A DNA stretch of 64,000 nucleotides from NCBI RefSeq assembly GCF_019139675.1, contig NZ_CP077077.1, positions 1,116,001 through 1,180,000 of the forward strand, given 5' to 3'. This DNA is from Pseudomonas maumuensis (lineage in GTDB: Bacteria > Pseudomonadota > Gammaproteobacteria > Pseudomonadales > Pseudomonadaceae). Positions 53,489-63,430 of this stretch are shown in pieces; the stretch's first letter is position 1; every line of letters begins with the position of its first letter. The notes beneath the pieces were generated by a model, which did not search any database, was not told the DNA's origin, and worked only from the letters and a program-made list of their open reading frames with translations. A program made the translations under genes and the position numbers.

Positions 53489-54997
53489 TCAACCTTTGGT
53501 TGGAATTCCATACTTGCGCAAGCGCTGGGCAATGGCCGTGTGCGAAGTCTGCAGACGCCCCGCCAGTTGCCGGGTCGAGGGGTAGCTGGCATACAGGCGC
53601 TGCAACAGTTCGCGCTCGAAATCCCCCACGGCCTGTTCCAGGCTCGCTACCTCGCCATCCTGTCCGCGGGCCACCGAGGTGCCGGCGATGTCCAGGTCGC
53701 CGATGTCCACTACATTGCTTTCGCAGATCGCCGCAGCGCGGAAAATCACGTTCTGCAACTGGCGCACGTTGCCCGGCCAGGGGTTGGCCAGCAGCGCCGG
53801 GTGGGTGGCGGGCGCCAGACGGCAGGGCGGGCGCTGGATCTGGGTGCAGGCCTGCTGCATGAAGTATTGCGCCAGGGACAGGATGTCCTGGCCGCGATCA
53901 CGCAGTGGCGGCACCTGCAGGTTGAGCACGTTGAGGCGGTAGAACAGGTCTTCACGGAAGGTGCCTTCGCCGACCATGCGCTCGAGGTCGCGGTGGGTGG
54001 CGCTGATGATGCGCACATCCACCTTCACTTCGCGGTCGCCGCCGACGCGGCGGAAGCTGCCGTCGCTGAGGAAACGCAGGAGTTTGGCCTGCAGGTACGG
54101 CGACATCTCGCCGATCTCGTCGAGGAACACCGTACCCTGGTTGGCCAACTCCATCAGCCCGGGCTTGCCACCACGTTGCGCGCCGGTGAAAGCGCCCGGG
54201 GCGTAGCCGAACAGCTCGCTCTCGGCCAGGCTCTCGGGCAGTGCCGCGCAGTTGAGTGCCAGGAAAGGGGCTGCGTGGCGGCTGCTGATGGCGTGGCAGG
54301 CGCGGGCCACCAGTTCCTTGCCGGTGCCGGTTTCGCCATGCACCAGCAGCGGCGCGTCGAGAGCCGCCACGCGCAGGGCGCGGGCCTTGAGGGTGCGAAT
54401 CGCCGGGGAATCGCCGAGCATGGCGTCGAAGCCTTCGGCGTGGTCGTGGTGCAGGGCCGACAGGCGCTCGCCCATGCGGTTCGGTGGGTACAGCGTCAGC
54501 AGGCCGCCGGCATGGGTGATCGGCGTGGCGTCGAGCAGCAGGCTCTGGCCGTTCAACTGCATTTCGCGCATGGGCAGGTGGAAATTGTTGTCCAGCAGGG
54601 CCTGCAGCAGGTCGGGGTCGCCGAACAGCTCGCCCACCGAGCGCCCGGCGGACTCACGCCCGCACAGGGCGATCAGCGCCGGGTTGGCCAGCAGCACCTT
54701 GCCTGCGCTGTCCACCGCCAGCACCGGGTCGCTCATGGCGGCGAGCAGGGCGTCGAGCTGCAGGTGCCGGCGTTGGCCGGGAAGGATGTCGACCACTTCC
54801 ACCGATTGCACGCCGCGCACCTCGAACAGCGCGTCGTGCAACTCCTCGAGCACGGCGGGGCTCAGGGTCGGAGCATCGATGTAGACGTTCGGCGGGACCA
54901 TCTCCACGGCATCGAGATTGAGGTTGCGGGCGCCGAGCAGGGCCAGGACTTCCTGGGTGATGCCGACGCGGTCGATGAAGCTGACGTGGATGCGCAT
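53489..54997 (-). CDS. gcsR: TyrR-like sigma-54-dependent activator GcsR
   Basis: GcsR activates the glycine cleavage operon in P. aeruginosa in response to glycine. The 502-residue protein has an N-terminal ACT domain (VSFIDRVGITQEVLALLGARNLNLDAVEM), a PAS domain (about 80-150), an AAA+ domain with Walker A GETGTGKE (about 221-228), an intact GAFTGA sigma-54 loop (about 268-273), Walker B-type FLDEIGEM, and a C-terminal TyrR-type HTH (QLAGRLQTSHTAIAQRLRKYGI). E. coli TyrR lacks GAFTGA, so this is a true sigma-54 activator. PhhR is a paralogue with the same layout; gcvH adjacency and the operators favour GcsR. Confidence 0.88.
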   Translation of the reverse strand: MRIHVSFIDRVGITQEVLALLGARNLNLDAVEMVPPNVYIDAPTLSPAVLEELHDALFEVRGVQSVEVVDILPGQRRHLQLDALLAAMSDPVLAVDSAGKVLLANPALIALCGRESAGRSVGELFGDPDLLQALLDNNFHLPMREMQLNGQSLLLDATPITHAGGLLTLYPPNRMGERLSALHHDHAEGFDAMLGDSPAIRTLKARALRVAALDAPLLVHGETGTGKELVARACHAISSRHAAPFLALNCAALPESLAESELFGYAPGAFTGAQRGGKPGLMELANQGTVFLDEIGEMSPYLQAKLLRFLSDGSFRRVGGDREVKVDVRIISATHRDLERMVGEGTFREDLFYRLNVLNLQVPPLRDRGQDILSLAQYFMQQACTQIQRPPCRLAPATHPALLANPWPGNVRQLQNVIFRAAAICESNVVDIGDLDIAGTSVARGQDGEVASLEQAVGDFERELLQRLYASYPSTRQLAGRLQTSHTAIAQRLRKYGIPTKG

Positions 54998-55058
54998 GGG
55001 GAGATCGGGGCAGTGGCCAAGCGAGTGCGCCAGTATGCCTTGGGAAGGGCTCTAAACC

Positions 55059-55099
55059 CAATCGCGGGGCAAGCCCGCTGCCACGAAGCCCCGCGATTG
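55059..55099. repeat. REP hairpin between gcsR and the DUF5064 gene
   Basis: CAATCGCGGGGC (55059-55070) and GCCCCGCGATTG (55088-55099) form a perfect 12-bp stem. It separates the gcs and arc regions and may end transcription from the arc side. Confidence 0.8.
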
Positions 55100-55102
55100 C
55101 GC

Positions 55103-55471
55103 TCAGCCCAGATGCTCAGGCTTGATCGAATCGCCCGATTTCACATCGAGCTTCTGGCGAATGTCTTCGAACATGTAGTCGTAGAGCTTGTGCGGCGAAC
55201 CGAGGCTCTCGAACTTCTTCGGCGCTGGCAGGTACGACTGGGCCTTGCGGCTCAACTGCATCAGAAAGCTGGGCAGCACCTGGTCCTTGGCCAGGAAGAA
55301 CTTCTCATCGACGGCCTTGCCCTCGATGTGGCCATGCATGCGGAACTGGATGCCGCGGCCTTCGCTGGGATCCGACACGGCCTCGTAGTCGATGCACAGG
55401 TCGTAGCTGTGGTCGTTGGTGTTCAGCGCAGTGCGCTCGATATGCACGTGACCGGGTTGATACTGGGCCAT
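55103..55471 (-). CDS. DUF5064 family protein
   Basis: A Pseudomonas-type small protein of unknown function. From ATG 55471 (MAQYQPGHVHIERTALNTNDHSYDLCIDYEAVSD) the product is 122 residues; GGAGG lies 8 nt upstream. It looks soluble, beta-rich in the N-terminal half, with a helical C terminus (LYDYMFEDIRQKLDVKSG). There is no signal peptide or catalytic signature. It follows arcC by 56 bp and may be the last gene of the arc operon. Confidence 0.82.
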   Translation of the reverse strand: MAQYQPGHVHIERTALNTNDHSYDLCIDYEAVSDPSEGRGIQFRMHGHIEGKAVDEKFFLAKDQVLPSFLMQLSRKAQSYLPAPKKFESLGSPHKLYDYMFEDIRQKLDVKSGDSIKPEHLG

Positions 55472-55527
55472 GGCGAGGTCCTCCGGAAGGTTGAAAACGG
55501 CCGGTGCCAGGCACCGGCCAACTGCGT

Positions 55528-56457
55528 TCAACGGTAGCTGATTCCCGGCTTGGCGGTGGAAACGCGGGTACCGGCGGTGCCTTTGACGATGTCCTCGATG
55601 TTTTCCAGCGAGCTGATTACCGCGACCTTGCCGGTATTCCGGGCGAAATCGCAGGCGGCCTGCACCTTCGGCCCCATGGAGCCGGCGGCAAAGCCCAGCT
55701 TCTCGAGCTCGTCGGGGTGGGCCTGGGCGATGGCTTTTTGTGTCGGCTTGCCGAAATCGATGTACGCAGCGTCGACGTCGGTGGCGATGATCAGCAGGTC
55801 GGCATCCAGCTGTTCGGCCAGCAGCGCCGAGCACAGATCCTTGTCGATCACCGCCTCGATACCCTTGAGCTTGCGGTTTTCGTCGTACATGGTAGGGATG
55901 CCGCCGCCGCCGGCGCAGATCACGATGCTGCTTTTTTCCAGCAGCCATTTGATGGGGCGGATCTCGAAGATGCGCTTGGGTTTCGGGCTGGCCACCACCC
56001 GGCGGTACTTGTCGCCGTCGGGCTTGACCACCCAGCCTTTTTCCTTGGCCAGGCGCTCGGCTTCGTCCTTGGCGTACACGGGGCCAATGAACTTGGTCGG
56101 ATCCTTGAACGCCGGGTCGTTGGCGTCCACTTCAACCTGGGTGAGCAGCGTGGCGAACGGCACCTCGAAGTCCAGCAGGTTGCCCAGTTCCTGTTCGATC
56201 ATGTAGCCGATCATGCCTTCGGTTTCGGCACCGAGCACGTCCAGCGGATAGGCCTCATCAGGTTTGTACGACAGGCTTTGCAGCGACAGCAGGCCGACCT
56301 GCGGCCCGTTGCCGTGGGCAATGACCAGTTCGTTGCCGGGGTGGATCTTGGCGATCTGTTCGGTGGCGGTGCGGATATTGGCGCGCTGGTTGTCGGCGGT
56401 CATCGGCTCGCCGCGGCGCAGCAGGGCGTTGCCGCCCAATGCAACAACGATACGCAT
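55528..56457 (-). CDS. arcC: Carbamate kinase ArcC
   Basis: ArcC makes ATP from carbamoyl phosphate and ADP, the energy-yielding last step of the arginine deiminase pathway. The 309-residue protein has the amino-acid-kinase start [17 protein letters not shown] and [36 protein letters not shown], plus the C-terminal [21 protein letters not shown] stands between it and arcB. Confidence 0.97.
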   Translation of the reverse strand: MRIVVALGGNALLRRGEPMTADNQRANIRTATEQIAKIHPGNELVIAHGNGPQVGLLSLQSLSYKPDEAYPLDVLGAETEGMIGYMIEQELGNLLDFEVPFATLLTQVEVDANDPAFKDPTKFIGPVYAKDEAERLAKEKGWVVKPDGDKYRRVVASPKPKRIFEIRPIKWLLEKSSIVICAGGGGIPTMYDENRKLKGIEAVIDKDLCSALLAEQLDADLLIIATDVDAAYIDFGKPTQKAIAQAHPDELEKLGFAAGSMGPKVQAACDFARNTGKVAVISSLENIEDIVKGTAGTRVSTAKPGISYR

Positions 56458-56498
56458 GGGGAATGTCCTTTGCGGATTTAGGGTGCGCCTCGTTCCTT

Positions 56499-56526
56499 TG
56501 TGGGAGCCGGCAAGCCGGCTCCCACA
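56499..56526. repeat. REP palindrome between arcB and arcC
   Basis: TGTGGGAGCCGGC and GCCGGCTCCCACA flank AA, a nearly perfect 28-bp palindrome of the same class as at 49870. It lies inside the arc operon and could stabilise or split the mRNA. Confidence 0.88.
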
Positions 56527-56541
56527 GAGTCAAGGCCGCTG

Positions 56542-57552
56542 TCAGAGATCAGCCAGGGTCGACACCAGAATCGCCTTGATCGTATGCATGCGGTTTTCCG
56601 CCTGCTCGAAGGCGATGCACGCCGGCGACTCGAACACGTCATCGGTCACTTCGATGCCGTTGGCCAGGTGCGGGTACTGTTCGGCGATCTGCTTGCCGAC
56701 CTTGGTGTCGGAGTTGTGGAACGCCGGCAGGCAGTGCATGAACTTGGTGCGCGGGTTGCCGGTGGACTTCATCAGCTCCTTGTTCACCTGGTAAGGCAGC
56801 AGTTGCTGGATACGCTCGCCCCAGGCCTCGACCGGTTCACCCATCGATACCCACACGTCGGTGTGGACGAAGTCCACGCCCTTGACCGCGGCTTTCGGGT
56901 CTTCGGTGAGGGTGATGCGCGCGCCGCTTTCTTCTGCGTACTTCTTGCAACGCTCGACCAGGTCGTCATGCGGCCACAGGGCCTTGGGTGCGGCGATGCG
57001 CACGTCCATGCCGAGCTTGGCGCCGATCAGCAGCAGCGAGTTGCCCATGTTGTTGCGGGCATCGCCCAGGTAGGCGTAGCTGATGTCGTGCAGCGGCTTG
57101 TCGCTGTTCTCGCGCATGGTCAGCACGTCGGCGATCATCTGGGTCGGGTGGTACTCGTCGGTCAGGCCGTTGAACACCGGCACGCCGGCGAACTTGGCCA
57201 GTTCCTCGACGATCTCCTGCTTGAAGCCGCGATACTCGATGGCGTCGTACATGCGCCCGAGCACGCGGGCGGTGTCCTTCATGCTTTCCTTGTGGCCGAT
57301 CTGCGAGGAATTGGGGTCGATGTAGGTGACGTTGGCGCCTTGGTCGTAGGCGGCGACTTCGAAGGCGCAGCGGGTGCGGGTCGAGGTCTTCTCGAAGATC
57401 AGCGCGATGTTGTTGCCCTTCAGGTGCTGCTGCTCGGTGCCGGTGTACTTGGCGCGCTTGAGGTCGCGGGACAGGTCCAGCAGGTAACGCAGCTCGCGGG
57501 TGGTGTGATGTTCGAGGCTGAGCAGGTTACGGTTGTGGATGTTGAACGCCAT
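56542..57552 (-). CDS. arcB: Catabolic ornithine carbamoyltransferase ArcB (ArgI)
   Basis: ArcB phosphorolyses citrulline to ornithine and carbamoyl phosphate. The 336-residue product has the carbamoyl phosphate loop STRTR (57-61) in [13 protein letters not shown] and the ornithine-site FMHCLPAFH near residue 273. Length and the arc context indicate the catabolic enzyme rather than the anabolic ArgF. Confidence 0.96.
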   Translation of the reverse strand: MAFNIHNRNLLSLEHHTTRELRYLLDLSRDLKRAKYTGTEQQHLKGNNIALIFEKTSTRTRCAFEVAAYDQGANVTYIDPNSSQIGHKESMKDTARVLGRMYDAIEYRGFKQEIVEELAKFAGVPVFNGLTDEYHPTQMIADVLTMRENSDKPLHDISYAYLGDARNNMGNSLLLIGAKLGMDVRIAAPKALWPHDDLVERCKKYAEESGARITLTEDPKAAVKGVDFVHTDVWVSMGEPVEAWGERIQQLLPYQVNKELMKSTGNPRTKFMHCLPAFHNSDTKVGKQIAEQYPHLANGIEVTDDVFESPACIAFEQAENRMHTIKAILVSTLADL

Positions 57553-57578
57553 GATGATTCTCCTTGAGTTCGGTAATC

Positions 57579-57610
57579 CCCCGGCCGCCGCTGGGTGAGC
57601 ACGGCCGGGG
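57579..57610 (-). other. Hairpin between arcA and arcB
   Basis: CCCCGGCCG (57579-57587) and CGGCCGGGG (57602-57610) pair around a 14-nt loop in the intercistronic gap. Such structures often mark processing sites in arc mRNAs. Confidence 0.5.
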
Positions 57611-57620
57611 TGATGGACGT

Positions 57621-58877
57621 TTAGTAGTCGATAGGGTCGCGCACGATCGGGCAGGTCATGCAGTGACCGCCGCCGCGGCCCCGACCCAGTTCGCCGGCGC
57701 TGATGGTGATGACTTCGACCCCGGCCTTGCGCAGCAGGGTGTTGGTATAGGTGTTGCGGTCGTAGCCGATGACCACGCCGGGCTCCACGGCCACCACGTT
57801 GTTGCCGTCATCCCACTGTTCGCGCTCGGCGGCGAAGCTGTTGCCACCGGTCTCGACCACACGCAGCTGCTTGAGGTTGAGCGATTCGGCCACCACCTCG
57901 ATGAACGATTTGTTCTCGCGACGCACGTCCATGCCGTAAGGCTTGCTGCTATCCGGACGGATCACGAACGGCACGATTTCCTTGACCACTTCGGGGAAGA
58001 CGGTGACCAGGTCGCGGTCGCAGAAGCTGAACACGGTGTCCAGGTGCATGGCGGCACGGGATTTCGGCAGCCCGGCGACCACCACTTTCTCTACCGCACC
58101 CTTGGCGAACAGCGATTGCGCCAGTTGGCCGATCGCTTGGCGCGAGCTGCGCTCACCCATGCCGATCAGCACCACACCATTGCCGATTGGCATCACATCG
58201 CCACCTTCAAGGGTGGCCTTGCCATGGTCCTTGTCCGGGTCGCCGTACCAGACTTGAAAGTCGGCATTGGTGAACTCAGGGTGGAACTTGTAGATGGCGC
58301 TGGTCAGCAGTGTCTCTTGGCGTCGCGCCGGCCAGTACATCGGGTTGAGTGTGACGCCACCATAGATCCAGCAAGTGGTGTCACGGGTGAACTGGGTATT
58401 GGGCAGCGGATCGAGCAGGAAGCTGGAGTGGCCGAGGTAGTCGCGATACATCTTGATCACGCTCGCGCCTTCGCTGTCGGGCAGGTCTTCGCCTGCCACG
58501 CCGCCGATCAGGAACTCGGCCAGCTTGCGCGGCTCAAGGCTTTCGAGCCAGCTGCGCACTTCATTCTTCAGGCCGATGCCAACGGTGTCGTCGGTGATCT
58601 TGCGGTCGAGGATCCATTTCAGGGCTTCGGGATTCTGGATGGTTTCGGTCAGCAGGTTGTGCATTTCCAGTACTTCGATGCCGCGTTCACGCATTTTGGT
58701 GACGAAGTCGAAGTGGTCGCGCTTGGCCTGGTTGACCCAGATGACATCGTCGAACAGCAGCTCGTCGCAGTTGCTCGGGGTCAGCCGTTGGTGCGCCAGG
58801 CCCGGGCTGCAGACCATCACTTTGCGCAGCTTGCCAGCTTCAGAATGAACGCCGTATTTCTGTTTCTCAGTGGACAT
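57621..58877 (-). CDS. arcA: Arginine deiminase ArcA
   Basis: ArcA hydrolyses arginine to citrulline and ammonia. The 418-residue enzyme has the catalytic Cys in [21 protein letters not shown] at the C terminus, the His/Glu core in [18 protein letters not shown], and [23 protein letters not shown]. Length is standard. It lies between arcD and arcB. Confidence 0.98.
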   Translation of the reverse strand: MSTEKQKYGVHSEAGKLRKVMVCSPGLAHQRLTPSNCDELLFDDVIWVNQAKRDHFDFVTKMRERGIEVLEMHNLLTETIQNPEALKWILDRKITDDTVGIGLKNEVRSWLESLEPRKLAEFLIGGVAGEDLPDSEGASVIKMYRDYLGHSSFLLDPLPNTQFTRDTTCWIYGGVTLNPMYWPARRQETLLTSAIYKFHPEFTNADFQVWYGDPDKDHGKATLEGGDVMPIGNGVVLIGMGERSSRQAIGQLAQSLFAKGAVEKVVVAGLPKSRAAMHLDTVFSFCDRDLVTVFPEVVKEIVPFVIRPDSSKPYGMDVRRENKSFIEVVAESLNLKQLRVVETGGNSFAAEREQWDDGNNVVAVEPGVVIGYDRNTYTNTLLRKAGVEVITISAGELGRGRGGGHCMTCPIVRDPIDY

Positions 58878-58909
58878 GGTGAATCCTCCTGTAATGCGAA
58901 GACATGGGT

Positions 58910-60337
58910 TCAGAGCGTCAGGAAGCCGTCATACAGGCCGTAGGCAGCCACCAGGGCGCCCGCGACCACGGCGGCGAAGATCAGTTTTTCCACGCTGGTG
59001 AAGATCGGTTGACCTACCTCGCGCTTGGCCTTGGCGAACAGGATCGCGCCGGGGGCATAGAGCAGCGCCGAGAGCAGCAGGTACTTGACGCCGCCGGCGT
59101 ACAGCAGCCAGATCGCGTAGATCAAAGCGATGCCGCCGATGATCAGGTCTTTCTTGCGTTCGGCCAGGGCTTGTTCGTAGGTCTCGCTGCGCCAGGCGAG
59201 CAGGAAGGCATAGGCCGCCGACCACAGGTAAGGCACCAGGATCATCGAGGTGGCGAGATAGATCAGCGACAGGTAGGTGCTGTTGGAGAACAGCGTGATG
59301 ACCAGGAATATCTGCACCATGGCGTTGGTCAGCCACAGCGCGTTGGCCGGCACATGGTTGGCGTTCTCGCGGCGCAGGAACTCCGGCATGGTGTGGTCCT
59401 TGGCGGCGGCGAACATGATCTCGGCGCACAGCAGCACCCATGACAGCAGGGCCCCCAGCAGCGAGATGATCAGGCCGACGCTGATCAGCACCGCGCCCCA
59501 GTGGCCCACCACATGCTCAAGCACGGCGGCCATCGACGGGTTCTGCAGCTTGGCCAGCTCGGGTTGGGTCATCACGCCCAGCGACAGCACGTTGACCAGC
59601 ACCAGGAACAGCAGCACGGTGACGAAGCCGATGACCGTGGCCTTGCCGACGTCGGAGCGTTTTTCCGCACGAGAAGAGAAGATGCTCGCGCCCTCGATGC
59701 CGATGAACACCCACACGGTGACCAGCATCATGTTGCGCACCTGGTTCATCACGCTGCCCAGCTCCGGCGTACCCACGGCCCAGATATCCGCGGTGAATAC
59801 ATCGAGCTTGAAGGCGAACAGGCAGATCAGGGCGAACAGGGCTAGCGGAACGACCTTGGCCACGGTGGTGACCAGGTTGATGAACGCCGCTTCCTTGATG
59901 CCACGTAGCACCAGGAAGTGTACCGCCCATAGCAGGATCGACGCGCCGATTACCGCTGCCGGGGTGTTGCCCTCGCCGAAGATCGGGAAGAAATACCCCA
60001 AGGTGCTGAACAGCAGCACGAAGTAGCCGACGTTGCCCAACCAGGCACTGATCCAGTAGCCCCAGGCCGAAGAAAAGCCCATGTAGTCGCCGAAGCCGGC
60101 CTTGGCGTAGGCGTACACACCGCCGTCGAGGTCAGGTTTGCGGTTGGCCAGGGTCTGGAAGACGAAAGCGAGGGTGAGCATGCCCACCGCGGTGATGGCC
60201 CAGCCGATCAGCACGGCGCCGACACCGGCACTGGCGGCCATGTTTTGCGGCAACGAGAAGATCCCGCCGCCGATCATCGAACCCACTACAAGTGCAACAA
60301 GCGCACCCAGTTTTAGTTTTCCGGGAGAATCAGACAT
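58910..60337 (-). CDS. arcD: Arginine/ornithine antiporter ArcD
   Basis: ArcD exchanges external arginine for ornithine. The 475-residue APC-superfamily protein has 12-13 membrane helices, with the helix-1 glycine motif [16 protein letters not shown] (about 17-32) and [22 protein letters not shown] lies 7 nt before ATG 60337. It is first of arcDABC and has a close, divergent paralogue at 60764-62191. Confidence 0.95.
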   Translation of the reverse strand: MSDSPGKLKLGALVALVVGSMIGGGIFSLPQNMAASAGVGAVLIGWAITAVGMLTLAFVFQTLANRKPDLDGGVYAYAKAGFGDYMGFSSAWGYWISAWLGNVGYFVLLFSTLGYFFPIFGEGNTPAAVIGASILLWAVHFLVLRGIKEAAFINLVTTVAKVVPLALFALICLFAFKLDVFTADIWAVGTPELGSVMNQVRNMMLVTVWVFIGIEGASIFSSRAEKRSDVGKATVIGFVTVLLFLVLVNVLSLGVMTQPELAKLQNPSMAAVLEHVVGHWGAVLISVGLIISLLGALLSWVLLCAEIMFAAAKDHTMPEFLRRENANHVPANALWLTNAMVQIFLVITLFSNSTYLSLIYLATSMILVPYLWSAAYAFLLAWRSETYEQALAERKKDLIIGGIALIYAIWLLYAGGVKYLLLSALLYAPGAILFAKAKREVGQPIFTSVEKLIFAAVVAGALVAAYGLYDGFLTL

Positions 60338-60370
60338 TTATCGACTCCGTACCAGGAGAAAGTTGACCTC

Positions 60371-60412
60371 AGAATAAATCTGACGCCTGGATCATTCGCT
60401 GACTTAGATCAG
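60371..60412 (-). promoter_or_regulatory. Putative ANR site and -10 of arcDABC
   Basis: CTGAC-TTAG-ATCAG (60399-60412, plus-strand reading) resembles the ANR/FNR box TTGAT-N4-ATCAA at 7 of 10 bases. A -10-like TATTCT (60371-60376, minus strand) would place the start near 60364, about 41 bp from the box centre, the class II position used by ANR. Anaerobic ANR control of arc is known in P. aeruginosa. Confidence 0.55.
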
Positions 60413-60763
60413 TTCATGCTCGCATCGAAGGTAAGAAAAATCCTTCTTGCGTCTCCTGGAGGATGCCTACAGCTTCTGCGCAGGCCTTGTGCGCTGGCAC
60501 CTCCATGTTTTTGTGGAGCAAACGCTCCGTTTTGCCTGCGAACCATGAAGTTAGTCTCTTTTAGGGGTTTCGCAAATTTTTCACAGTAAATAGCGACGTA
60601 TTTAGGTGAGGGGTGAGATACTTCGCAACTGTCACTTTTATCAGGTGCGCGCTATAGACATTTCGGTTATGAGTGCTATAGGTTTAATGGCTAGTTTCAA
60701 TAAAAAACTTGTAACATTTATGTTGGTTAATACGTTCACGCGCCTGCGCGCACGAGGAGCCCC
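60413..60763. other. AT-rich divergent region between the two arcD genes
   Basis: This stretch has no supported gene and is clearly richer in A and T than its neighbours. It holds small hairpins (CTCCA/TGGAG and GGAGC/GCTCC around 60505-60540) and must contain the promoter of the second antiporter. GAGGAG lies 5 nt before ATG 60764. No convincing -35/-10 pair was found. Confidence 0.5.
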
Positions 60764-62191
60764 ATGAGCGAACCGGGACAGAAGCTGCGCCTGGGCGCAT
60801 TGATCGCGTTGGTGGTTGGCTCGATGATCGGCGGCGGAATCTTCTCGTTGCCGCAGAACATGGCGGCGCGGGCCGATGTCGGTGCCGTGCTGATCGGTTG
60901 GGGCATCACGGCGGTGGGCATGCTGGCGCTGGCCTTCGTGTTCCAGACGCTGGCCAACCGCAAGCCCGAGCTGGATTCCGGGGTATATGCCTATGCCAAG
61001 GCCGGTTTCGGCGACTACATGGGCTTTTCCTCGGCCTGGGGCTACTGGATCAGCGCCTGGTTGGGCAACGTCGGCTACTTCGTGCTGCTGTTCAGTACCC
61101 TCGGCTTCTACTTCCCGGTGTTCGGCCAGGGCAACACGCCGGTGGCCATCGGCTGTGCCTCGTTGCTGCTGTGGGCGGTGCATTTCCTGGTGTTGCGCGG
61201 GATCAAGGAAGCGGCGTTCATCAACCAGGTGACCACAGTGGCCAAGGTGGTGCCGTTGTTGATGTTCATCGTGATCGCCGCATTCGCCTTTCGTGCCGAT
61301 ATCTTTACCCGTGACATCTGGGGGTTGGGCAATCCGCAGTTCGGCAGCGTGCTGGAGCAGGTACGCAACATGATGCTGGTGACAGTGTTCGTGTTCATCG
61401 GCATCGAAGGGGCGAGCGTCTATTCGGGGCGAGCGCTGCACCGCTCGGACGTGGGCAAGGCCACGGTGATCGGCTTTCTTGGCGTGTTGGCCCTGCTGGT
61501 ACTGGTCAATGTGTTGTCGTTGGGGGTTATGACCCAGCCGGAACTGGCGGGGCTGCAGAACCCATCTTTGGCATCAGTGCTGGAGCATATCGTCGGGCCC
61601 TGGGGCGCATTGCTGATCAGCATCGGCCTGGCGGTGTCGCTGATCGGGGCGTTGCTGTCGTGGGCGCTGCTGTGTGCCGAGATTCTCTTCGCCACTGCTC
61701 GCGACAAGACCATGCCGCGCTTCCTGGCGCGGGAGAATGCCAACCAGGTGCCGGCTAACGCGCTGTGGCTGACCAATGTGATGATCCAGGGCTTCCTGCT
61801 GATCACCCTGTTTTCGGCGGGTACCTACACCAGCCTGATCTACCTGGCGTCGTCGATGATTCTGGTGCCGTACTTCTGGTCGGCAGCTTATGCGGTGTTG
61901 CTGACCGTACGTGGCGAGAGCTACCAGGGGCAGGCGGGGCTGCGGCGCAAGGACATGCTGGTCGCAGTGATCGCGCTGTTATATGCGGTGTGGTTGCTGT
62001 ATGCCGGTGGGCTCAAATACATCCTGCTGTCGGCGTTGCTCTATGCGCCAGGGGTGATCCTGTTCGCCCGGGCCAAGCGCGAGCAGGGGCAGGTGCTGTT
62101 CACCACGTGGGAGAAGCTGATCTTCGCGGCGGTGCTGGTGGGCGCCGGGTTGGCGGCGTACGCCTTGTTCTCGGGGTTGCTTAGCCTCTGA
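60764..62191 (+). CDS. ArcD paralogue, amino-acid antiporter (APC family)
   Basis: This 475-residue protein is the same length as ArcD and by eye roughly three-quarters identical over the first 150 residues (for example [17 protein letters not shown] and [27 protein letters not shown] in both). It has the same 12-13 helix layout. It probably exchanges arginine, ornithine or a related basic amino acid. Standing alone and divergent from arcDABC, it is likely to be regulated differently. Specificity is unknown. Confidence 0.9.
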   Translation: MSEPGQKLRLGALIALVVGSMIGGGIFSLPQNMAARADVGAVLIGWGITAVGMLALAFVFQTLANRKPELDSGVYAYAKAGFGDYMGFSSAWGYWISAWLGNVGYFVLLFSTLGFYFPVFGQGNTPVAIGCASLLLWAVHFLVLRGIKEAAFINQVTTVAKVVPLLMFIVIAAFAFRADIFTRDIWGLGNPQFGSVLEQVRNMMLVTVFVFIGIEGASVYSGRALHRSDVGKATVIGFLGVLALLVLVNVLSLGVMTQPELAGLQNPSLASVLEHIVGPWGALLISIGLAVSLIGALLSWALLCAEILFATARDKTMPRFLARENANQVPANALWLTNVMIQGFLLITLFSAGTYTSLIYLASSMILVPYFWSAAYAVLLTVRGESYQGQAGLRRKDMLVAVIALLYAVWLLYAGGLKYILLSALLYAPGVILFARAKREQGQVLFTTWEKLIFAAVLVGAGLAAYALFSGLLSL

Positions 62192-62215
62192 CTGCTCATG
62201 CCGGGCGCGATTGAA

Positions 62216-62629
62216 TCAATTTTGCAGTTCGACGCTACCTTGGGGGATAGGCCGTTCCGGCCGCGACCAGATCCACAGGTTGCCCATGGCCATGCCGCCA
62301 ATGGCGAGGAACACGGGCCAGTGATGCTCGAGGACGATCAGCATGAAGCTCGCGCACAGCAGCATGCTGATGGTGGCGCTGACCTTGGCACGGCGCTGGA
62401 TCACTTTGCCGTTGCGCCAGTTGAAAAGGATCGGGCCGAACAGCCGGTGGTTCTCCAGCCAGGCAGACAGGCGCGGCGAGCTGCGGGTGGCGGCCCAGGC
62501 GGCGAGGAGGATGAACTCGGTGGTGGGCAGGCCGGGAATGACGATGGCCACCAGGCCAATCCCCAGGCTGACGTAGGCCAGGATCGCGTAGAGCAGGCGG
62601 GACAGTTTCGAGCGGGCGATTCGGGTCAT
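62216..62629 (-). CDS. DUF454 (YbaN family) inner-membrane protein
   Basis: The 137-residue protein has an N-terminal hydrophobic pair with the family motif LGIGLVAIVIPGLPTTEFILLAAWAATRSSPRLSAWLENHRLFGP and a second hydrophobic stretch (ISMLLCASFMLIVLEHHWPVFLAIGGMAMGNLWIW). YbaN proteins have no settled function. It is 48 bp downstream of hemO in the same direction and may be cotranscribed. Confidence 0.87.
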   Translation of the reverse strand: MTRIARSKLSRLLYAILAYVSLGIGLVAIVIPGLPTTEFILLAAWAATRSSPRLSAWLENHRLFGPILFNWRNGKVIQRRAKVSATISMLLCASFMLIVLEHHWPVFLAIGGMAMGNLWIWSRPERPIPQGSVELQN

Positions 62630-62677
62630 GGTCTCACTGCAACGGTGTGGCCGCCCGCAGGCGGCCGGTAAAGCGTG

Positions 62678-63283
62678 TCAGGCCAGCGCGGCGTCGGCAG
62701 CGTAGGCGTGCTTGAGCAGCTCGGTGAAGCGCTCGAAGGCAGCCACCGCGCCACGCTCGGCGGCGGCGTCTTCCTCGGGCGACAGTTCCAGGCTGTCGAG
62801 GATACGGGTGAACTGCTTCCAGCCTTCGGCGCGCCCGCCCGCTGGTTCGCCCAGGTGGCGGGCGCCGAAGGTTTCGGACAGTTCCAGGGCCACGGCACGC
62901 TTGATCAGGAACGCGGCGCCCAGTTTGGAGCCTTCGGAAACGAAGATCCAGCCCAGTGCTTCGCCCAGGCTTGGCTTGCCCAGGGCGCCGGCGAAAGGCG
63001 CGGGCACTTCGGTGTCGAGGTCGGCCAGGTCCAGGCGGGCCTGCTCGGCGCGGCAACGCTCGGCCAGGTCGGGAACGATGGCGATCAGTTGCGGGTCGGT
63101 GTACAGCGCCTGCAACTCGGACTGGAACAGGTACTGGGCGACCACGAAGCGGGCGAAGCTCTCGCGGCTGTCGAACGGCTTGTGCGACTTGACCAGGGCG
63201 TCCAGCTCGGTGTGCGGGGCATGGGTGACCTGGTTCAGGCGCTGGGAGCGCAGATTGGCGCGTTCGGTGGACGGGGCGGTCAT
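62678..63283 (-). CDS. hemO: Biliverdin-producing heme oxygenase
   Basis: Bacterial heme oxygenase opens heme to biliverdin, CO and free iron, supplying iron from host or environmental heme. From ATG 63283 (MTAPSTERANLRSQRLNQVTHAPHTELDALV) the product is 201 residues. The proximal His is probably H24 (or H21) in THAPHTEL, and the distal-helix sequence FVSEGSKLGAAFLIKRAVALEL supports the HemO/PigA fold. AAGGA precedes the start. It lies after a TonB-dependent receptor gene and a Fur-like site. A GC hairpin follows (62649-62666). Confidence 0.88.
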   Translation of the reverse strand: MTAPSTERANLRSQRLNQVTHAPHTELDALVKSHKPFDSRESFARFVVAQYLFQSELQALYTDPQLIAIVPDLAERCRAEQARLDLADLDTEVPAPFAGALGKPSLGEALGWIFVSEGSKLGAAFLIKRAVALELSETFGARHLGEPAGGRAEGWKQFTRILDSLELSPEEDAAAERGAVAAFERFTELLKHAYAADAALA

Positions 63284-63365
63284 GGGGGCATCCTTGGAAA
63301 ATGGGGCGTCTAAGTGACAAGACGAAGGAGAAGACGCAGGACAGTAAAAAAACCTCACCTGCGAA

Positions 63366-63381
63366 GTGAAATCATTCTCAT
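63366..63381 (-). promoter_or_regulatory. Possible Fur site upstream of hemO
   Basis: The minus strand reads ATGAGAATGATTTCAC. The left half fits the Fur heptamer pattern (TGAGAAT against TGATAAT) and the right half only partly. It lies about 85 bp before hemO, in a plausible operator position. Confidence 0.4.
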
Positions 63382-63430
63382 GGCTTGAAAGGGCGGCACC
63401 TGCATCGCGGGCACCGCCGATTTGAGCCGA

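Noticed and set aside
53375..55537. 720-codon plus-strand frame over gcsR
   Set aside because: Antisense to gcsR and the DUF5064 gene; no supported domains.
60630..60645. Second ANR box before the arcD paralogue
   Set aside because: Only the right half ATCAG fits; the left half matches two of five bases.
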